64,000 bases of DNA from Mesorhizobium australicum (GTDB taxonomy: Bacteria > Pseudomonadota > Alphaproteobacteria > Rhizobiales > Rhizobiaceae): positions 4,278,001 through 4,342,000 of the forward strand of contig NZ_FXBL01000004.1 in NCBI RefSeq assembly GCF_900177325.1, read 5' to 3'. A program made the position numbers and the translations under genes. Each line of letters opens with the position of its first letter. Positions within the stretch are counted from its first letter, which is position 1. The notes under the pieces were generated by a model. The model was not told where the DNA came from. It did no database searches and was given only the letters and a program-made list of their open reading frames with translations. Shown here one piece after another: positions 10,621 through 18,697 of the stretch.

Positions 10621-11595
10621 ATGCCCACAGTCGCCCCTTTCGATCTCTCCGGCCACTGCATTGCCGCCGTCTTCCTCGACGACATCCCGCATTTCGCGCT
10701 GGCCGACGGGACGATCCATCGCCTCGACCATGGGGCGAAGTCGGTCCAGGCGCATGACGGCCTGCTGTGCGCCGCCCTGACGTGGGACGGCAAGGCACTG
10801 GTGACCGGCGGCGAGGACGGCAAGGTCGTGCTGACCCGTTCCGACGGATCGACCGAGACGCTGGCGGAGGTGCCGCGCAAGTGGATCACGTCGGTCGCGA
10901 CCGGCCCGCAAGGCGCGGTCGCCTATGCCACGGGCCGCACGGCCTTCGTCCGCTTCGCCGACGGGAAAACGAAATCCTTCGATCATCCGCGCTCGGTGGA
11001 AGGCATCGCCTTCTCGCCCAAGGGCATGCGCATCGCGGTCGCCCGCTACAATGGCGCGACGCTGCATTTCCCCGCCACCGACGGCAAGCCGGCCGAGCTC
11101 GAATGGGCCGGCGCCCACACCGGCATCACCTTCTCGCCGGACGGCAATTTCCTCGTCACCACCATGCAGGAAAACGCCCTGCACGGCTGGAAGCTCGCCG
11201 ACGGCCGCCACATGCGCATGACAGGCTATCCGGCCAAGGTGAAGAGCTGGTCGTGGAGCGCGAAGGGCAAGTGGCTCGCCAGCTCCGGCGCGCCCGCCGC
11301 GATCGTCTGGCCCTTCTCCGCGAAGGACGGGCCGATGGGCAAGGCGCCGGTGGAACTCGGCACGCGCGGCAACATGATGGTGACGGCCGTCGCCTGCCAC
11401 CCCGGCGACGAGATCGTCGCCATCGGCTATGCCGACGGCATGATCCTCGCCGGCCGCATCGCCGACCTGAAGGAAGTGGTGCTGCGACGCGGCGGCAAGA
11501 GCGCCGTCACCTCGATGGCCTGGGATACCAAGGGCATCCGTCTCGCCTTCGGCTCCGAAGACGGAGACTGCGGCGTGGTCGACATCACGGCCTGA
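10621..11595 (+). CDS. WD40-repeat protein in cobW operon
   Basis: 324-residue protein without a signal peptide, made of WD40-like beta-propeller blades. Recurring 'F/WSPKGMRIAVARYNG', 'TFSPDGNFLVTTMQENAL', 'WSAKGKWLASSGAPAAIVW' and 'WDTKGIRLAFGSEDGDCGV' units recur every 40 or so residues, giving about seven blades. Such propellers are scaffolds for protein contacts. It follows the CobW and Imm45-like genes by 6 bases with the same strand and is likely co-transcribed. It may be the client or platform for the metallochaperone, but nothing in the sequence shows that directly. Confidence 0.8.
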   Translation: MPTVAPFDLSGHCIAAVFLDDIPHFALADGTIHRLDHGAKSVQAHDGLLCAALTWDGKALVTGGEDGKVVLTRSDGSTETLAEVPRKWITSVATGPQGAVAYATGRTAFVRFADGKTKSFDHPRSVEGIAFSPKGMRIAVARYNGATLHFPATDGKPAELEWAGAHTGITFSPDGNFLVTTMQENALHGWKLADGRHMRMTGYPAKVKSWSWSAKGKWLASSGAPAAIVWPFSAKDGPMGKAPVELGTRGNMMVTAVACHPGDEIVAIGYADGMILAGRIADLKEVVLRRGGKSAVTSMAWDTKGIRLAFGSEDGDCGVVDITA

Positions 11596-11598
11596 GCG

Positions 11599-12051
11599 CT
11601 ATTCCACCATGCATTCGACCTTGCCGCTCGCAGTGTAGGTCTTGCCCTCGGGCGTTGCATCGTTGACGCCGTCGAACGCGGTCAGCTCGTAGCGCCCTCG
11701 CAGGCCTTCCTCGTCGCCCTTTGTCCGGATGACGACCTGGACATAGCCGTGCGGCTTGTCACCCTCGCGTTCGCGGTAGATCACCAGGTTGAGCTGGCCG
11801 TCCTCCGACCAGTACTGCGCCAGATGCGCGCCATCGAACTCCATCTGCCGCAGATCGGCGGCTACATCCTTCGATTTGATATCGACAGAGCCGCGAAAAT
11901 TGAACACCGGCGACCCCATGCCGCGCGTCATGCCGCTCTCGAACAGGAACTCGACCTTGCCGTCCTTGGCATCGCAGCCGAACCCGCCGGATGCGACCGC
12001 GCCCGATGTCAACGGGAGGAGGGACATCAGAGCGATCGTGATCCGGCGCAT
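11599..12051 (-). CDS. Putative secreted small protein
   Basis: 150 residues with a signal peptide ('MRRITIALMSLLPLTSGAVASGG'-like start, cleavage near residue 21). The ATG at 12051 follows GGAG at 6 bases. The mature part is mainly beta-strand with charged segments and two Cys (one near the N-terminus, 'GFGCDAKDG', one at the end, 'GKVECMVE') that could pair as a disulfide. I do not recognise the family. It converges on the WD40 gene, with 3 bases between stops and no terminator stem seen between them. Confidence 0.65.
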   Translation of the reverse strand: MRRITIALMSLLPLTSGAVASGGFGCDAKDGKVEFLFESGMTRGMGSPVFNFRGSVDIKSKDVAADLRQMEFDGAHLAQYWSEDGQLNLVIYREREGDKPHGYVQVVIRTKGDEEGLRGRYELTAFDGVNDATPEGKTYTASGKVECMVE

Positions 12052-12205
12052 CGGCTTCTCCAGAGTTCCCCGGGGCACGTCCCGGGCCGCTGGGCCTCTC
12101 TTTCGTCGCCCCGCGTTTCGGCCGCATGTCACATGGACAAGCCAACGTATCCGCCACCGTGGCGTTTGCTCCCTTTCGTGATAGCATCACGTTGGGAGCA
12201 TCGTC

Positions 12206-12484
12206 ATGAACGCGAACGTCAGCATCAAGGTCACCCTGCCTGCCGAACTGGCGGAGGCCATGCGCGTCAAGGTGGAAGCCGGCGAATACGCATCGGCCGA
12301 GGAGATGCTGAAGGCCGGCGTCCAGACCCTGATCGATCGGGACAAGGCATTGGACAGGTGGCTGCGCGAGGAGGTGGTTGCCGGTCATGCCGAGTATCTC
12401 GCCGATCCGGGCAAGGCCACGGATGCCGAGGATGTCCTTGCGCATCTGAAGGATCGCCGCACGCGCAGAGCCGCGAACGGCTGA
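12206..12484 (+). CDS. parD: ParD-like type II antitoxin
   Basis: 92-residue antitoxin. The N-terminal ribbon-helix-helix ('NVSIKVTLPAELAEAMRVKV', then 'YASAEEMLKAGVQTLI') binds DNA, and the charged C-terminal helix wraps the toxin. Start ATG 12206 with GGGAG upstream. The toxin gene begins 2 bases after its stop. The complex usually represses its own promoter in the 150-base gap upstream. A second, different ParDE pair is at 44774-45318. Confidence 0.85.
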   Translation: MNANVSIKVTLPAELAEAMRVKVEAGEYASAEEMLKAGVQTLIDRDKALDRWLREEVVAGHAEYLADPGKATDAEDVLAHLKDRRTRRAANG

Positions 12485-12486
12485 TC

Positions 12487-12810
12487 TTGCGTGTCGTCTT
12501 CACGCCTCGTGCGATCCGCCACCTCGAAGCCCTGCATGATCATCTCTGCGACGAGGCGAGCGAGCGCATCGCCAACGGTTACGTCGGCCGGATCGTGTCG
12601 GCCTGCCAGAAGCTGACGCTGTTTCCGCAACGCGGAACCCGTCGCGACGAAGTGCTTCCCGGACTTCGCACCGTCGGTTTCGAACGTCGGGCGACCATCG
12701 CATTTCTCGTCGACGGCGATCTCGTTCTGATCGAAGGGATCTTCCACGGCGGGCAGGATTTCGAATCCGCATTGCGCGCCGGGGAGTTTCCTCCGCCCGA
12801 GGAAGGGTGA
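12487..12810 (+). CDS. parE: ParE/RelE-family toxin
   Basis: 107-residue toxin of the RelE/ParE superfamily, paired with the antitoxin at 12206-12484. The start is TTG 12487, two bases after the antitoxin stop; no ATG is available and the family's N-terminal beta-strand ('RVVFTPRAIRHLEAL') begins there. The fold pattern continues with 'CQKLTLFPQRGTRRDEVLPG' and the C-terminal 'DLVLIEGIFHGGQDFES' beta-strand. ParE toxins inhibit DNA gyrase, RelE toxins cut mRNA; this one looks ParE-like (RGTRRDE... GIFHGGQD). Translational coupling probably keeps it in balance with the antitoxin. Confidence 0.82.
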   Translation: MRVVFTPRAIRHLEALHDHLCDEASERIANGYVGRIVSACQKLTLFPQRGTRRDEVLPGLRTVGFERRATIAFLVDGDLVLIEGIFHGGQDFESALRAGEFPPPEEG

Positions 12811-12843
12811 TATCCAGAAATCCTCTTTGCCGTTTTCAAACCG

Positions 12844-14214
12844 ATGACATCGCAGACTTCGCCATCCCAGCCATCCGTGCAGCAGATCAACGCGTTTCGA
12901 GAACGCGAGGCGCGCGTCTATGCCAAGGCACGCCCCAAGTCGAAGAAGCGTTTCGCCGATGGTGTCGCTGGCTTTCTCGACGGCGTGCCGATGCACTGGA
13001 TGCTCGACTGGCCGATGCCGTTTCCCATGGTCGTAGAGAAGGCCTCGGGTGCTGCGATCACCGACATCGACGGCATCGAGCTCGACGATTTCTGCCTTGG
13101 CGACACAGGCTCCATGTTCGGTCATTCGCCGCCGCCGGTCGCCCGCGCCATCCGCAGGCAGGCGCGGCGTGGGCTCACCTATATGCTTCCCTCCGAGGAT
13201 GTGCTGGAACTCGGCCACCTGCTGACGACGATGTTCGGCCTGCCGCAATGGCAGATCGCCACCACCGCCTCCGACGCCAACCGCTTCGCGCTGCGCGTGG
13301 CCCGCGCCGTCACCGGGCGCGCGAAGATCCTCGTCTTCAACGGCTGCTACCACGGTGCGGTCGAGGAAACCTTCGTCAGGCTGAAGGACGGCAAGCCGGT
13401 CAACAAGCCGGGCCTCTCCGGCCAGTTCCGCGACCTGACCGAGGACACGAAGGTCATCGAATTCAACGATGTCGCAGCCCTCGAAGCCGTGCTCGCGCCG
13501 GGCGACGCCGCCTGCGTCATCGCCGAGCCGGTGCTGACCAATTCCTGCATGGTCCTGCCCGATCCGGGATACCACGCCGAACTGCGCCGGATCACCCGCG
13601 AGACCGGCACGCTGCTCTTGATCGACGAGACGCACACGATCTCCAGCGGTCTCGGCGGCTACACCCGCGTCCACGGCCTCGATCCGGACATCTTCGTGCT
13701 CGGCAAGCCGATCGCCGGCGGCGTGCCGGCGAGCGTCTGGGGCCTCTCGGCTGGCGTCGCCGAACGCTACAGCGACTACACGCGGAGAAAGCCCTGGGGC
13801 TATTCCGGCATCGGCACGACGCTGTCGGCCAATCCGCTGCAGTTCGCCTGCATGAAGGCGACGCTGACGGACGTGATGACCGCGAAGAACTACCGCCACA
13901 TGGAAAAGCTCGCCGCGCGTCTTGCAGATGGCCTTTCGGACGCGGTCGCACGGGCGAAGCTGCCCTGGCATGTCGCCCGCGTCGGCGCGCGCGTCGAGTT
14001 CATCTGCGCGCCCGGCCCCTTGCGCAACGGCGCCGAGGCGGAAGCCGCGCATGCGCCGGCGCTGGAAGCCGCGATCCATGTCGGCCTCGTCAACCGCGGC
14101 TGCCTCATCGCACCGTTCCACAACATGATGCTGGTCTCGCCGGCGACGAGGAAGAAGCAGGTCGACCGGCTGGTGGATGCGTTCGGCGAGATTTGCGGGG
14201 AGCTGGCGGGGTGA
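12844..14214 (+). CDS. Class III (GSA-type) aminotransferase
   Basis: PLP-dependent aminotransferase, 456 residues, of the glutamate-1-semialdehyde / class III group. PLP phosphate loop near 'TTASDANRFALRVAR' (140-154); 'LLIDETHT' gives Asp261 for the pyridine nitrogen; 'FVLGKPIAGG' gives the Schiff-base Lys288. In true GSA aminotransferases the region before the PLP loop is shorter; here an N-terminal extension of ~60 residues precedes the fold. It is followed, across a palindromic repeat, by a glutamine-synthetase-like gene on the same strand, suggesting a shared amine- or amino-acid-degrading pathway. The substrate is not recognisable. Confidence 0.85.
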   Translation: MTSQTSPSQPSVQQINAFREREARVYAKARPKSKKRFADGVAGFLDGVPMHWMLDWPMPFPMVVEKASGAAITDIDGIELDDFCLGDTGSMFGHSPPPVARAIRRQARRGLTYMLPSEDVLELGHLLTTMFGLPQWQIATTASDANRFALRVARAVTGRAKILVFNGCYHGAVEETFVRLKDGKPVNKPGLSGQFRDLTEDTKVIEFNDVAALEAVLAPGDAACVIAEPVLTNSCMVLPDPGYHAELRRITRETGTLLLIDETHTISSGLGGYTRVHGLDPDIFVLGKPIAGGVPASVWGLSAGVAERYSDYTRRKPWGYSGIGTTLSANPLQFACMKATLTDVMTAKNYRHMEKLAARLADGLSDAVARAKLPWHVARVGARVEFICAPGPLRNGAEAEAAHAPALEAAIHVGLVNRGCLIAPFHNMMLVSPATRKKQVDRLVDAFGEICGELAG

Positions 14215-14240
14215 GGTCTGCTACGTCGGCGTTCCTTCAC

Positions 14241-14398
14241 GCCCCCCTCTGTCCTGCCGGCCATCTCCCCCACAAGGGGGGAGATCGGCCATCCTCTATG
14301 GCTTCGCCAATCGCCAACGTCTCAAAACAGGCATCATTATCGGAACTGCCAATCTCCTCCCGTGTGGGGGAGATGTCCGGCAGGACAGAGGGGGGCGC
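14241..14398. repeat. Mosaic palindromic repeat (family A, copy 1)
   Basis: Two ~48-base arms in inverted orientation (left arm begins GCCCCCCTCTGTCCTGCCGG at 14241, right arm ends with its complement at 14398). Each carries an inner hairpin (CTCCCCCACAAGGGGGGAG type). The centre holds TTCGCCAA at 14303-14310, shared with the other copies. It sits between the aminotransferase and glutamine-synthetase-like genes. It resembles rhizobial RIME-type intergenic mosaic elements. Confidence 0.9.
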
Positions 14399-14422
14399 CG
14401 TGGAGCGCCAGCGGGCATATCC

Positions 14423-15823
14423 ATGAGCGACCAGGTGACCTCCCCCTCCGGCTCCACTCCCGCCGAAGCCCAGGCCTTCCTCGACGCCCATCCCCAGATC
14501 GAAGCCATCGACATCGTGCTGACCGATTCCAACGGCGTCGGCCGCGGCAAGATCGTCCGCCGGCACGAGCTGATGTCGCTCTACCGGGGCGGGCGGCACA
14601 TGCCGATCTCGGTGCTGGGCCTCGATATCACCGGCGAGGATGTGCACGAGACCGGCCTGATCTGGGATTCAGGCGACGAGGACCTGCGCGCCTGGCCGAT
14701 CCCCGGCACGCTGAAGCCGCTCCACGGCACCTCGCCCGCCCGCGCGCAGGTGCTGATGTCGATGCATCTGCTCGACGGCACGCCGATGACGTCCGACCCG
14801 CGCCATGCGCTCGCGGCCCAGGTGGCGCGGCTGAACGCGATGGGGCTGAAGCCCGCCGGCGCCTTCGAGCTCGAATTCTTCCTACTCGCCAATGACCGCG
14901 ACGCGGATGGCCGCGTCCGCCCCGCTTCCGCCGTGCTCGACGGCCGCCGCTCGCCGAAGACCGAAGTCTATTCGGTCGACCACCTGCATGGCATGGAGCC
15001 GTTGTTCTCCGACATCTATGCCTCGGCGAAGGCGCAGGGAATCCCGGCCGAGACCGTCATCTCCGAATATGCGCCCGGCCAGTATGAGCTGACGCTCAAC
15101 TACCGCACCGACATCATGCAGGCGGCCGACGACCTGGTGATGCTGAAGCGCATCGTGCGCGCCGCCGCCCGCCGCCACGGCGTAACCGCCTGCTTCATGG
15201 CCAAGCCCATCGCCGACTATGCCGGCTCCGGCATGCACCTGCACGTCTCCATGCGCGACGAGGCGGGACAGAACGTCTTTACCGAGGCCGATGGCGAAAA
15301 ATGGTCGCCGCGCCTTCTGCATGCGCTGGGCGGGCTGGCCGCGACCATGGCGGAATCGATGCTGGTCTTCGCCCCCCACGCCAACTCCTGGCGCCGCTTC
15401 GTGGCGCAGTCCTACGCGCCGGTGGCGCCCACCTGGGGCGTCAACAACCGCTCCGTCGCGCTGCGCGTGCCGGCCGGCGACGCCAAAAACCGCCGCATCG
15501 AGCACCGTCCCTCCGGCGTCGACGCCAACCCCTATCTCGTTGCCGCGACCGTGCTCGCCGGCATCGTGAAAGGCCTCGAGGAAAAGCTCGATCCGGGTCC
15601 CGAGATAGAAGGCAACGGCTACGAGCAGGCCGCCGGCCACGCGCACGACATGCCGGCCGACTGGCGCGAGGCGATCATGCGGGCGAAGGCGTCGGCATTT
15701 CTGAAGGAGGCGCTGGGCAAGGACATGCACCGCACCTTCACGGCCATCAAGGAAGCCGAATATCTCCGCGTCGCCCGCACGGTCAGCGAGCTGGACTACC
15801 ACCTCTATCTGCACGAGGTGTGA
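14423..15823 (+). CDS. Glutamine synthetase family protein (GlnA-like gamma-glutamyl ligase)
   Basis: 466-residue ATP-dependent ligase of the glutamine-synthetase superfamily. N-terminal beta-grasp ('DIVLTDSNGVGRGKIVRR') and catalytic domain with 'GAFELEFFLL' and 'ISEYAPGQYELTLNYR' (metal and glutamate-binding Glu), 'SGMHLHVSM' and 'NRSVALRVPAGDAKNRRIEHRP' pattern (ATP/phosphate Arg). It is longer and diverged from assimilatory GlnA and fits the gamma-glutamylpolyamine/amine ligase branch. Start ATG 14423; the open frame to 14177 runs through the repeat and is not real coding sequence. Together with the aminotransferase it may degrade an amine or polyamine; PuuA-like function is inferred. Confidence 0.85.
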   Translation: MSDQVTSPSGSTPAEAQAFLDAHPQIEAIDIVLTDSNGVGRGKIVRRHELMSLYRGGRHMPISVLGLDITGEDVHETGLIWDSGDEDLRAWPIPGTLKPLHGTSPARAQVLMSMHLLDGTPMTSDPRHALAAQVARLNAMGLKPAGAFELEFFLLANDRDADGRVRPASAVLDGRRSPKTEVYSVDHLHGMEPLFSDIYASAKAQGIPAETVISEYAPGQYELTLNYRTDIMQAADDLVMLKRIVRAAARRHGVTACFMAKPIADYAGSGMHLHVSMRDEAGQNVFTEADGEKWSPRLLHALGGLAATMAESMLVFAPHANSWRRFVAQSYAPVAPTWGVNNRSVALRVPAGDAKNRRIEHRPSGVDANPYLVAATVLAGIVKGLEEKLDPGPEIEGNGYEQAAGHAHDMPADWREAIMRAKASAFLKEALGKDMHRTFTAIKEAEYLRVARTVSELDYHLYLHEV

Positions 15824-15871
15824 GAAAAAATCGACGCGTATTAAAATTGTGAATAGCGAAGGCGTTTGTTG

Positions 15872-15886
15872 GAACATATCATGAAC
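15872..15886. promoter_or_regulatory. LexA (SOS) box, GAAC-N7-GAAC
   Basis: GAACATATCATGAAC reads on the minus strand as GTTC-N7-GTTC, the alphaproteobacterial LexA recognition sequence. It ends two bases before the ATG of the radical SAM gene, so a bound repressor would cover the ribosome site and start. Confidence 0.8.
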
Positions 15887-15888
15887 AT

Positions 15889-17124
15889 ATGCCAGCGCCC
15901 ACCATCCGCGAAAAACTCGCCATCCTCGCCGATGCCGCCAAATACGACGCCTCCTGCGCTTCGTCGGGCGCGGACAGGCGCGACTCGCTGAAATCGGGCG
16001 GCATCGGTTCCACCGAGGCCACAGGCATCTGCCACGCCTATGCGCCGGACGGCCGCTGCATCTCGCTGCTCAAGATCCTGCTCACCAACTTCTGCATCTA
16101 CGACTGCGCCTACTGCATCAACCGCTCGTCCTCCAACGTGAAGCGTGCCCGTTTTACAATCGACGACGTCGTTACCCTCACGCTCGACTTCTACCGCCGC
16201 AACTACATCGAGGGCCTGTTCCTCTCCTCCGGGGTCATCCGCTCGCCGGACGAGACCATGGCCGAGATGGTCGAGGTCGGCCGCCGGCTGAGGCTCGACC
16301 ACGCCTTCGCCGGCTACATCCACCTGAAAACCATTCCGGAAGCCTCGCAGGAGCTCATCGAGCAGGCGGGACTTTATGCCGACCGGCTGTCGATCAATGT
16401 CGAGCTCCCCACCGACGAGGGTGTGCAGCGCCTGGCGCCGGAGAAGCGACCGCAGACCATCCGCCGCTCGATGGCCGGCCTGCGCGAGAAGCTGGACGCG
16501 GCGGCCGAACCGACATTGCGGACGAAGAAAAGGCCGCGCTTCGCGCCCGGCGGGCAGTCGACGCAGATGATCGTCGGCGCCGATCCGACGCCGGACGCGA
16601 CGATCCTGAAGACCAGCGCCCGGCTCTATGGCTCCTACCGTCTCCGCCGGGTCTATTACTCCGCCTTCAGCCCGATTCCCGATTCCTCCGCCGCGCTGCC
16701 GTCGATGAAGCCGCCGCTGATGCGCGAGCACCGCCTTTACCAGGCCGACTGGATGATGCGTTTTTACGGCTTCGAGGAGCGCGAGATCCTTGCCGGCCGG
16801 CCCGACGGCATGCTCGACCTCGCCATCGATCCAAAGCTTGCCTGGGCCCTGGACCATCGCGCGATCTTCCCGGTCGACGTCAACCGCGCGCCGCGGGAAC
16901 TGCTGCTGCGCGTGCCGGGCCTCGGCACCAAGGCGGTCAAGCGCATCCTCGCCTCGCGTGTCCATCGCCGGCTGCGGCTGGAGGACGTCGGGCGCGTCTG
17001 CCAGTCGATCGCCGCGGTCCGGCCGTTCATCGTCGCCGAAGGCTGGTCGCCCGGCGGAACGATCGACTCCGAACGCCTGCGCGAGACGGCGGCGCCGAAG
17101 GCCAGGCAGTTGGAGCTTTTCTGA
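15889..17124 (+). CDS. Radical SAM protein, putative DNA modification/repair (UdgX-associated)
   Basis: 411-residue radical SAM enzyme of the family annotated 'putative DNA modification/repair radical SAM protein'. The Fe-S motif is 'TNFCIYDCAYC' (Cys69, 73, 76; CxxxCxxC). A C-terminal helix-hairpin-helix ('DVNRAPRELLLRVPGLGTKA', about 325-345) points to DNA binding. It ends with 'QLELF', a possible clamp-binding tail. Its stop overlaps the ATG of the DUF4130-UdgX gene (TGATG at 17122), so the two are co-translated; this pairing is a known genome association. A LexA box covers its start. The chemistry it performs on DNA is not known. Confidence 0.88.
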   Translation: MPAPTIREKLAILADAAKYDASCASSGADRRDSLKSGGIGSTEATGICHAYAPDGRCISLLKILLTNFCIYDCAYCINRSSSNVKRARFTIDDVVTLTLDFYRRNYIEGLFLSSGVIRSPDETMAEMVEVGRRLRLDHAFAGYIHLKTIPEASQELIEQAGLYADRLSINVELPTDEGVQRLAPEKRPQTIRRSMAGLREKLDAAAEPTLRTKKRPRFAPGGQSTQMIVGADPTPDATILKTSARLYGSYRLRRVYYSAFSPIPDSSAALPSMKPPLMREHRLYQADWMMRFYGFEEREILAGRPDGMLDLAIDPKLAWALDHRAIFPVDVNRAPRELLLRVPGLGTKAVKRILASRVHRRLRLEDVGRVCQSIAAVRPFIVAEGWSPGGTIDSERLRETAAPKARQLELF

Positions 17125-18644
17125 TGGGAATGGTCGAGAAGCGCCCGCTCTCCGCGCACCATGCAATCCTGCTCGCTTCCCAAACCGATTTTTCCGGCTG
17201 GCGCGAGGCGGCGCGAGCGCTCGCGCTGAATGGCGTCGACCCGTCGGATGTTGCATGGGCGGTGGAGGGCGAGGAGACGGGCAACCTGTTCGCCGCACCG
17301 CCGGATTCAACGCCACTGCCGGCAATCCCCCCCGGCGCCGAACTCCGCGTCCCGCGCCGCTTCGTCGACCTCGCCGAGGCCGTGATCTGCCATTCCGACC
17401 CGGCCCGCTTCGGCTTCCTCTACCGCATCCTCTGTCGGCTGCAGCGCGAGCCGCATCTGCTCGACGTCGCCACCGATCCGGATGTGCGCAAGCTCGAGGA
17501 GATGGAAAAGTCCGTCCGCCGCGACATCCACAAGATGCGCGCCTTCGTCCGCTTCCGGCGCATCGCCGACGAGACCGGCGAGCGCTTCGTCGCCTGGTTC
17601 GAGCCGGCGCATTTCATCGTCGAGCGCAATGCGCCCTTCTTCATGCGCCGGTTCACCGGCATGCGCTGGACGATCCTCACGCCCCATGCCACGGCCGACT
17701 GGAACGGCGAACGCCTGGCGATCGGTCCCGGCGCCTCCAGGGCCGACGCGCCCGCCGAGGATGCCGCGGAGGAGCTGTGGCGCACCTATTTCCGCTCGAT
17801 CTTCAACCCGGCCCGGCTGAAGGTGAAGGCGATGACGGCCGAGATGCCCAAGAAATACTGGCGCAACCTTCCGGAGGCCTCGCTCATTCCTGACCTGATC
17901 GCCGGTGCTGAGAAATCCGCCCGCGACATGATCGAGAGGATGCCGACCATGCCCGCCCCCCATCATGAGACGGTCCAGGCAAAACACTGGCGCAACCGGC
18001 CCGCGGAGACGCAGACGGACGGGGCGGATGCGACGTCGATCGCCGAGTTGAGGAAGGCCGCCGCCGGCTGCCGCCGCTGCCCGCTGTGGCGAAACGCCAC
18101 GCAGACCGTGTTCGGCGAAGGCCCGGACGATGCCAGAGTCGTCTTCGTCGGCGAGCAGCCGGGCGACCAGGAGGATATCGCCGGAAAACCCTTCGTCGGT
18201 CCGGCCGGCCGGCTGTTCGATACGATCATCGAGGAGGCCGGCATCGACCGCGCGACAACCTACGTCACCAATGCGGTGAAGCACTTCAAGTTCGAGCCGC
18301 GCGGCAAGCGCCGTATCCATTCCAGGCCGAACGCCGGCGAGGTGCAGGCCTGCCGCTGGTGGATCGATCGCGAGCTGAAGCTGATCAGGCCGGATTTCGT
18401 CGTGGCGCTCGGCGCGACCGCGGCGCAATCCCTGCTCGGCAAGGCAGTGCCGATCACCAGGATGCGGGGCCAGACGGTCACGCGGGAGGACGGCCTGAAG
18501 GTGTTCCTGACCGTCCACCCCTCCTACCTGCTGCGCCTGCCGGATGATGCCAAGGCGGCGGAGCGGGAGCGGTTTCTTGAGGATCTCAAGCGTGTGAGAA
18601 CGCTCATGGACGACACGCGGTCGATGGATGCTCGCGGGCGTTGA
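17124..18644 (+). CDS. DUF4130-UdgX fusion: uracil-DNA-binding protein
   Basis: 506-residue fusion. Residues ~1-260 form the DUF4130 domain ('SAM-dependent probable DNA metabolism' family); residues ~305-495 form UdgX, a family-4-like uracil-DNA glycosylase. Visible UdgX motifs: 'GEQPGDQED' (343-351), the R-loop 'GKRRIHSRP' with His399, and 'TVHPSYLLRLP' (464-474). In Mycobacterium UdgX the equivalent His forms a covalent bond with the sugar after uracil removal, so the protein stays bound to DNA. 'GCRRCPLW' (316/319) and Cys410 are probable Fe-S ligands. Expressed with the radical SAM gene, and from the LexA box probably in the SOS response. Confidence 0.92.
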   Translation: MGMVEKRPLSAHHAILLASQTDFSGWREAARALALNGVDPSDVAWAVEGEETGNLFAAPPDSTPLPAIPPGAELRVPRRFVDLAEAVICHSDPARFGFLYRILCRLQREPHLLDVATDPDVRKLEEMEKSVRRDIHKMRAFVRFRRIADETGERFVAWFEPAHFIVERNAPFFMRRFTGMRWTILTPHATADWNGERLAIGPGASRADAPAEDAAEELWRTYFRSIFNPARLKVKAMTAEMPKKYWRNLPEASLIPDLIAGAEKSARDMIERMPTMPAPHHETVQAKHWRNRPAETQTDGADATSIAELRKAAAGCRRCPLWRNATQTVFGEGPDDARVVFVGEQPGDQEDIAGKPFVGPAGRLFDTIIEEAGIDRATTYVTNAVKHFKFEPRGKRRIHSRPNAGEVQACRWWIDRELKLIRPDFVVALGATAAQSLLGKAVPITRMRGQTVTREDGLKVFLTVHPSYLLRLPDDAKAAERERFLEDLKRVRTLMDDTRSMDARGR

Positions 18645-18697
18645 CTCTCTGCCGCCTCGGCGCGCACCTTGCCGTCCACGCGAGGGGAAACGGTCGC

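Noticed and set aside
12385..14121. 578-residue minus-strand open frame
   Set aside because: Antisense to parE and the aminotransferase; its composition is typical of antisense reading through GC-rich genes.
14177..14422. 82-codon extension before the glutamine-synthetase-like protein
   Set aside because: It is the translation of the family A repeat plus the end of the aminotransferase gene.
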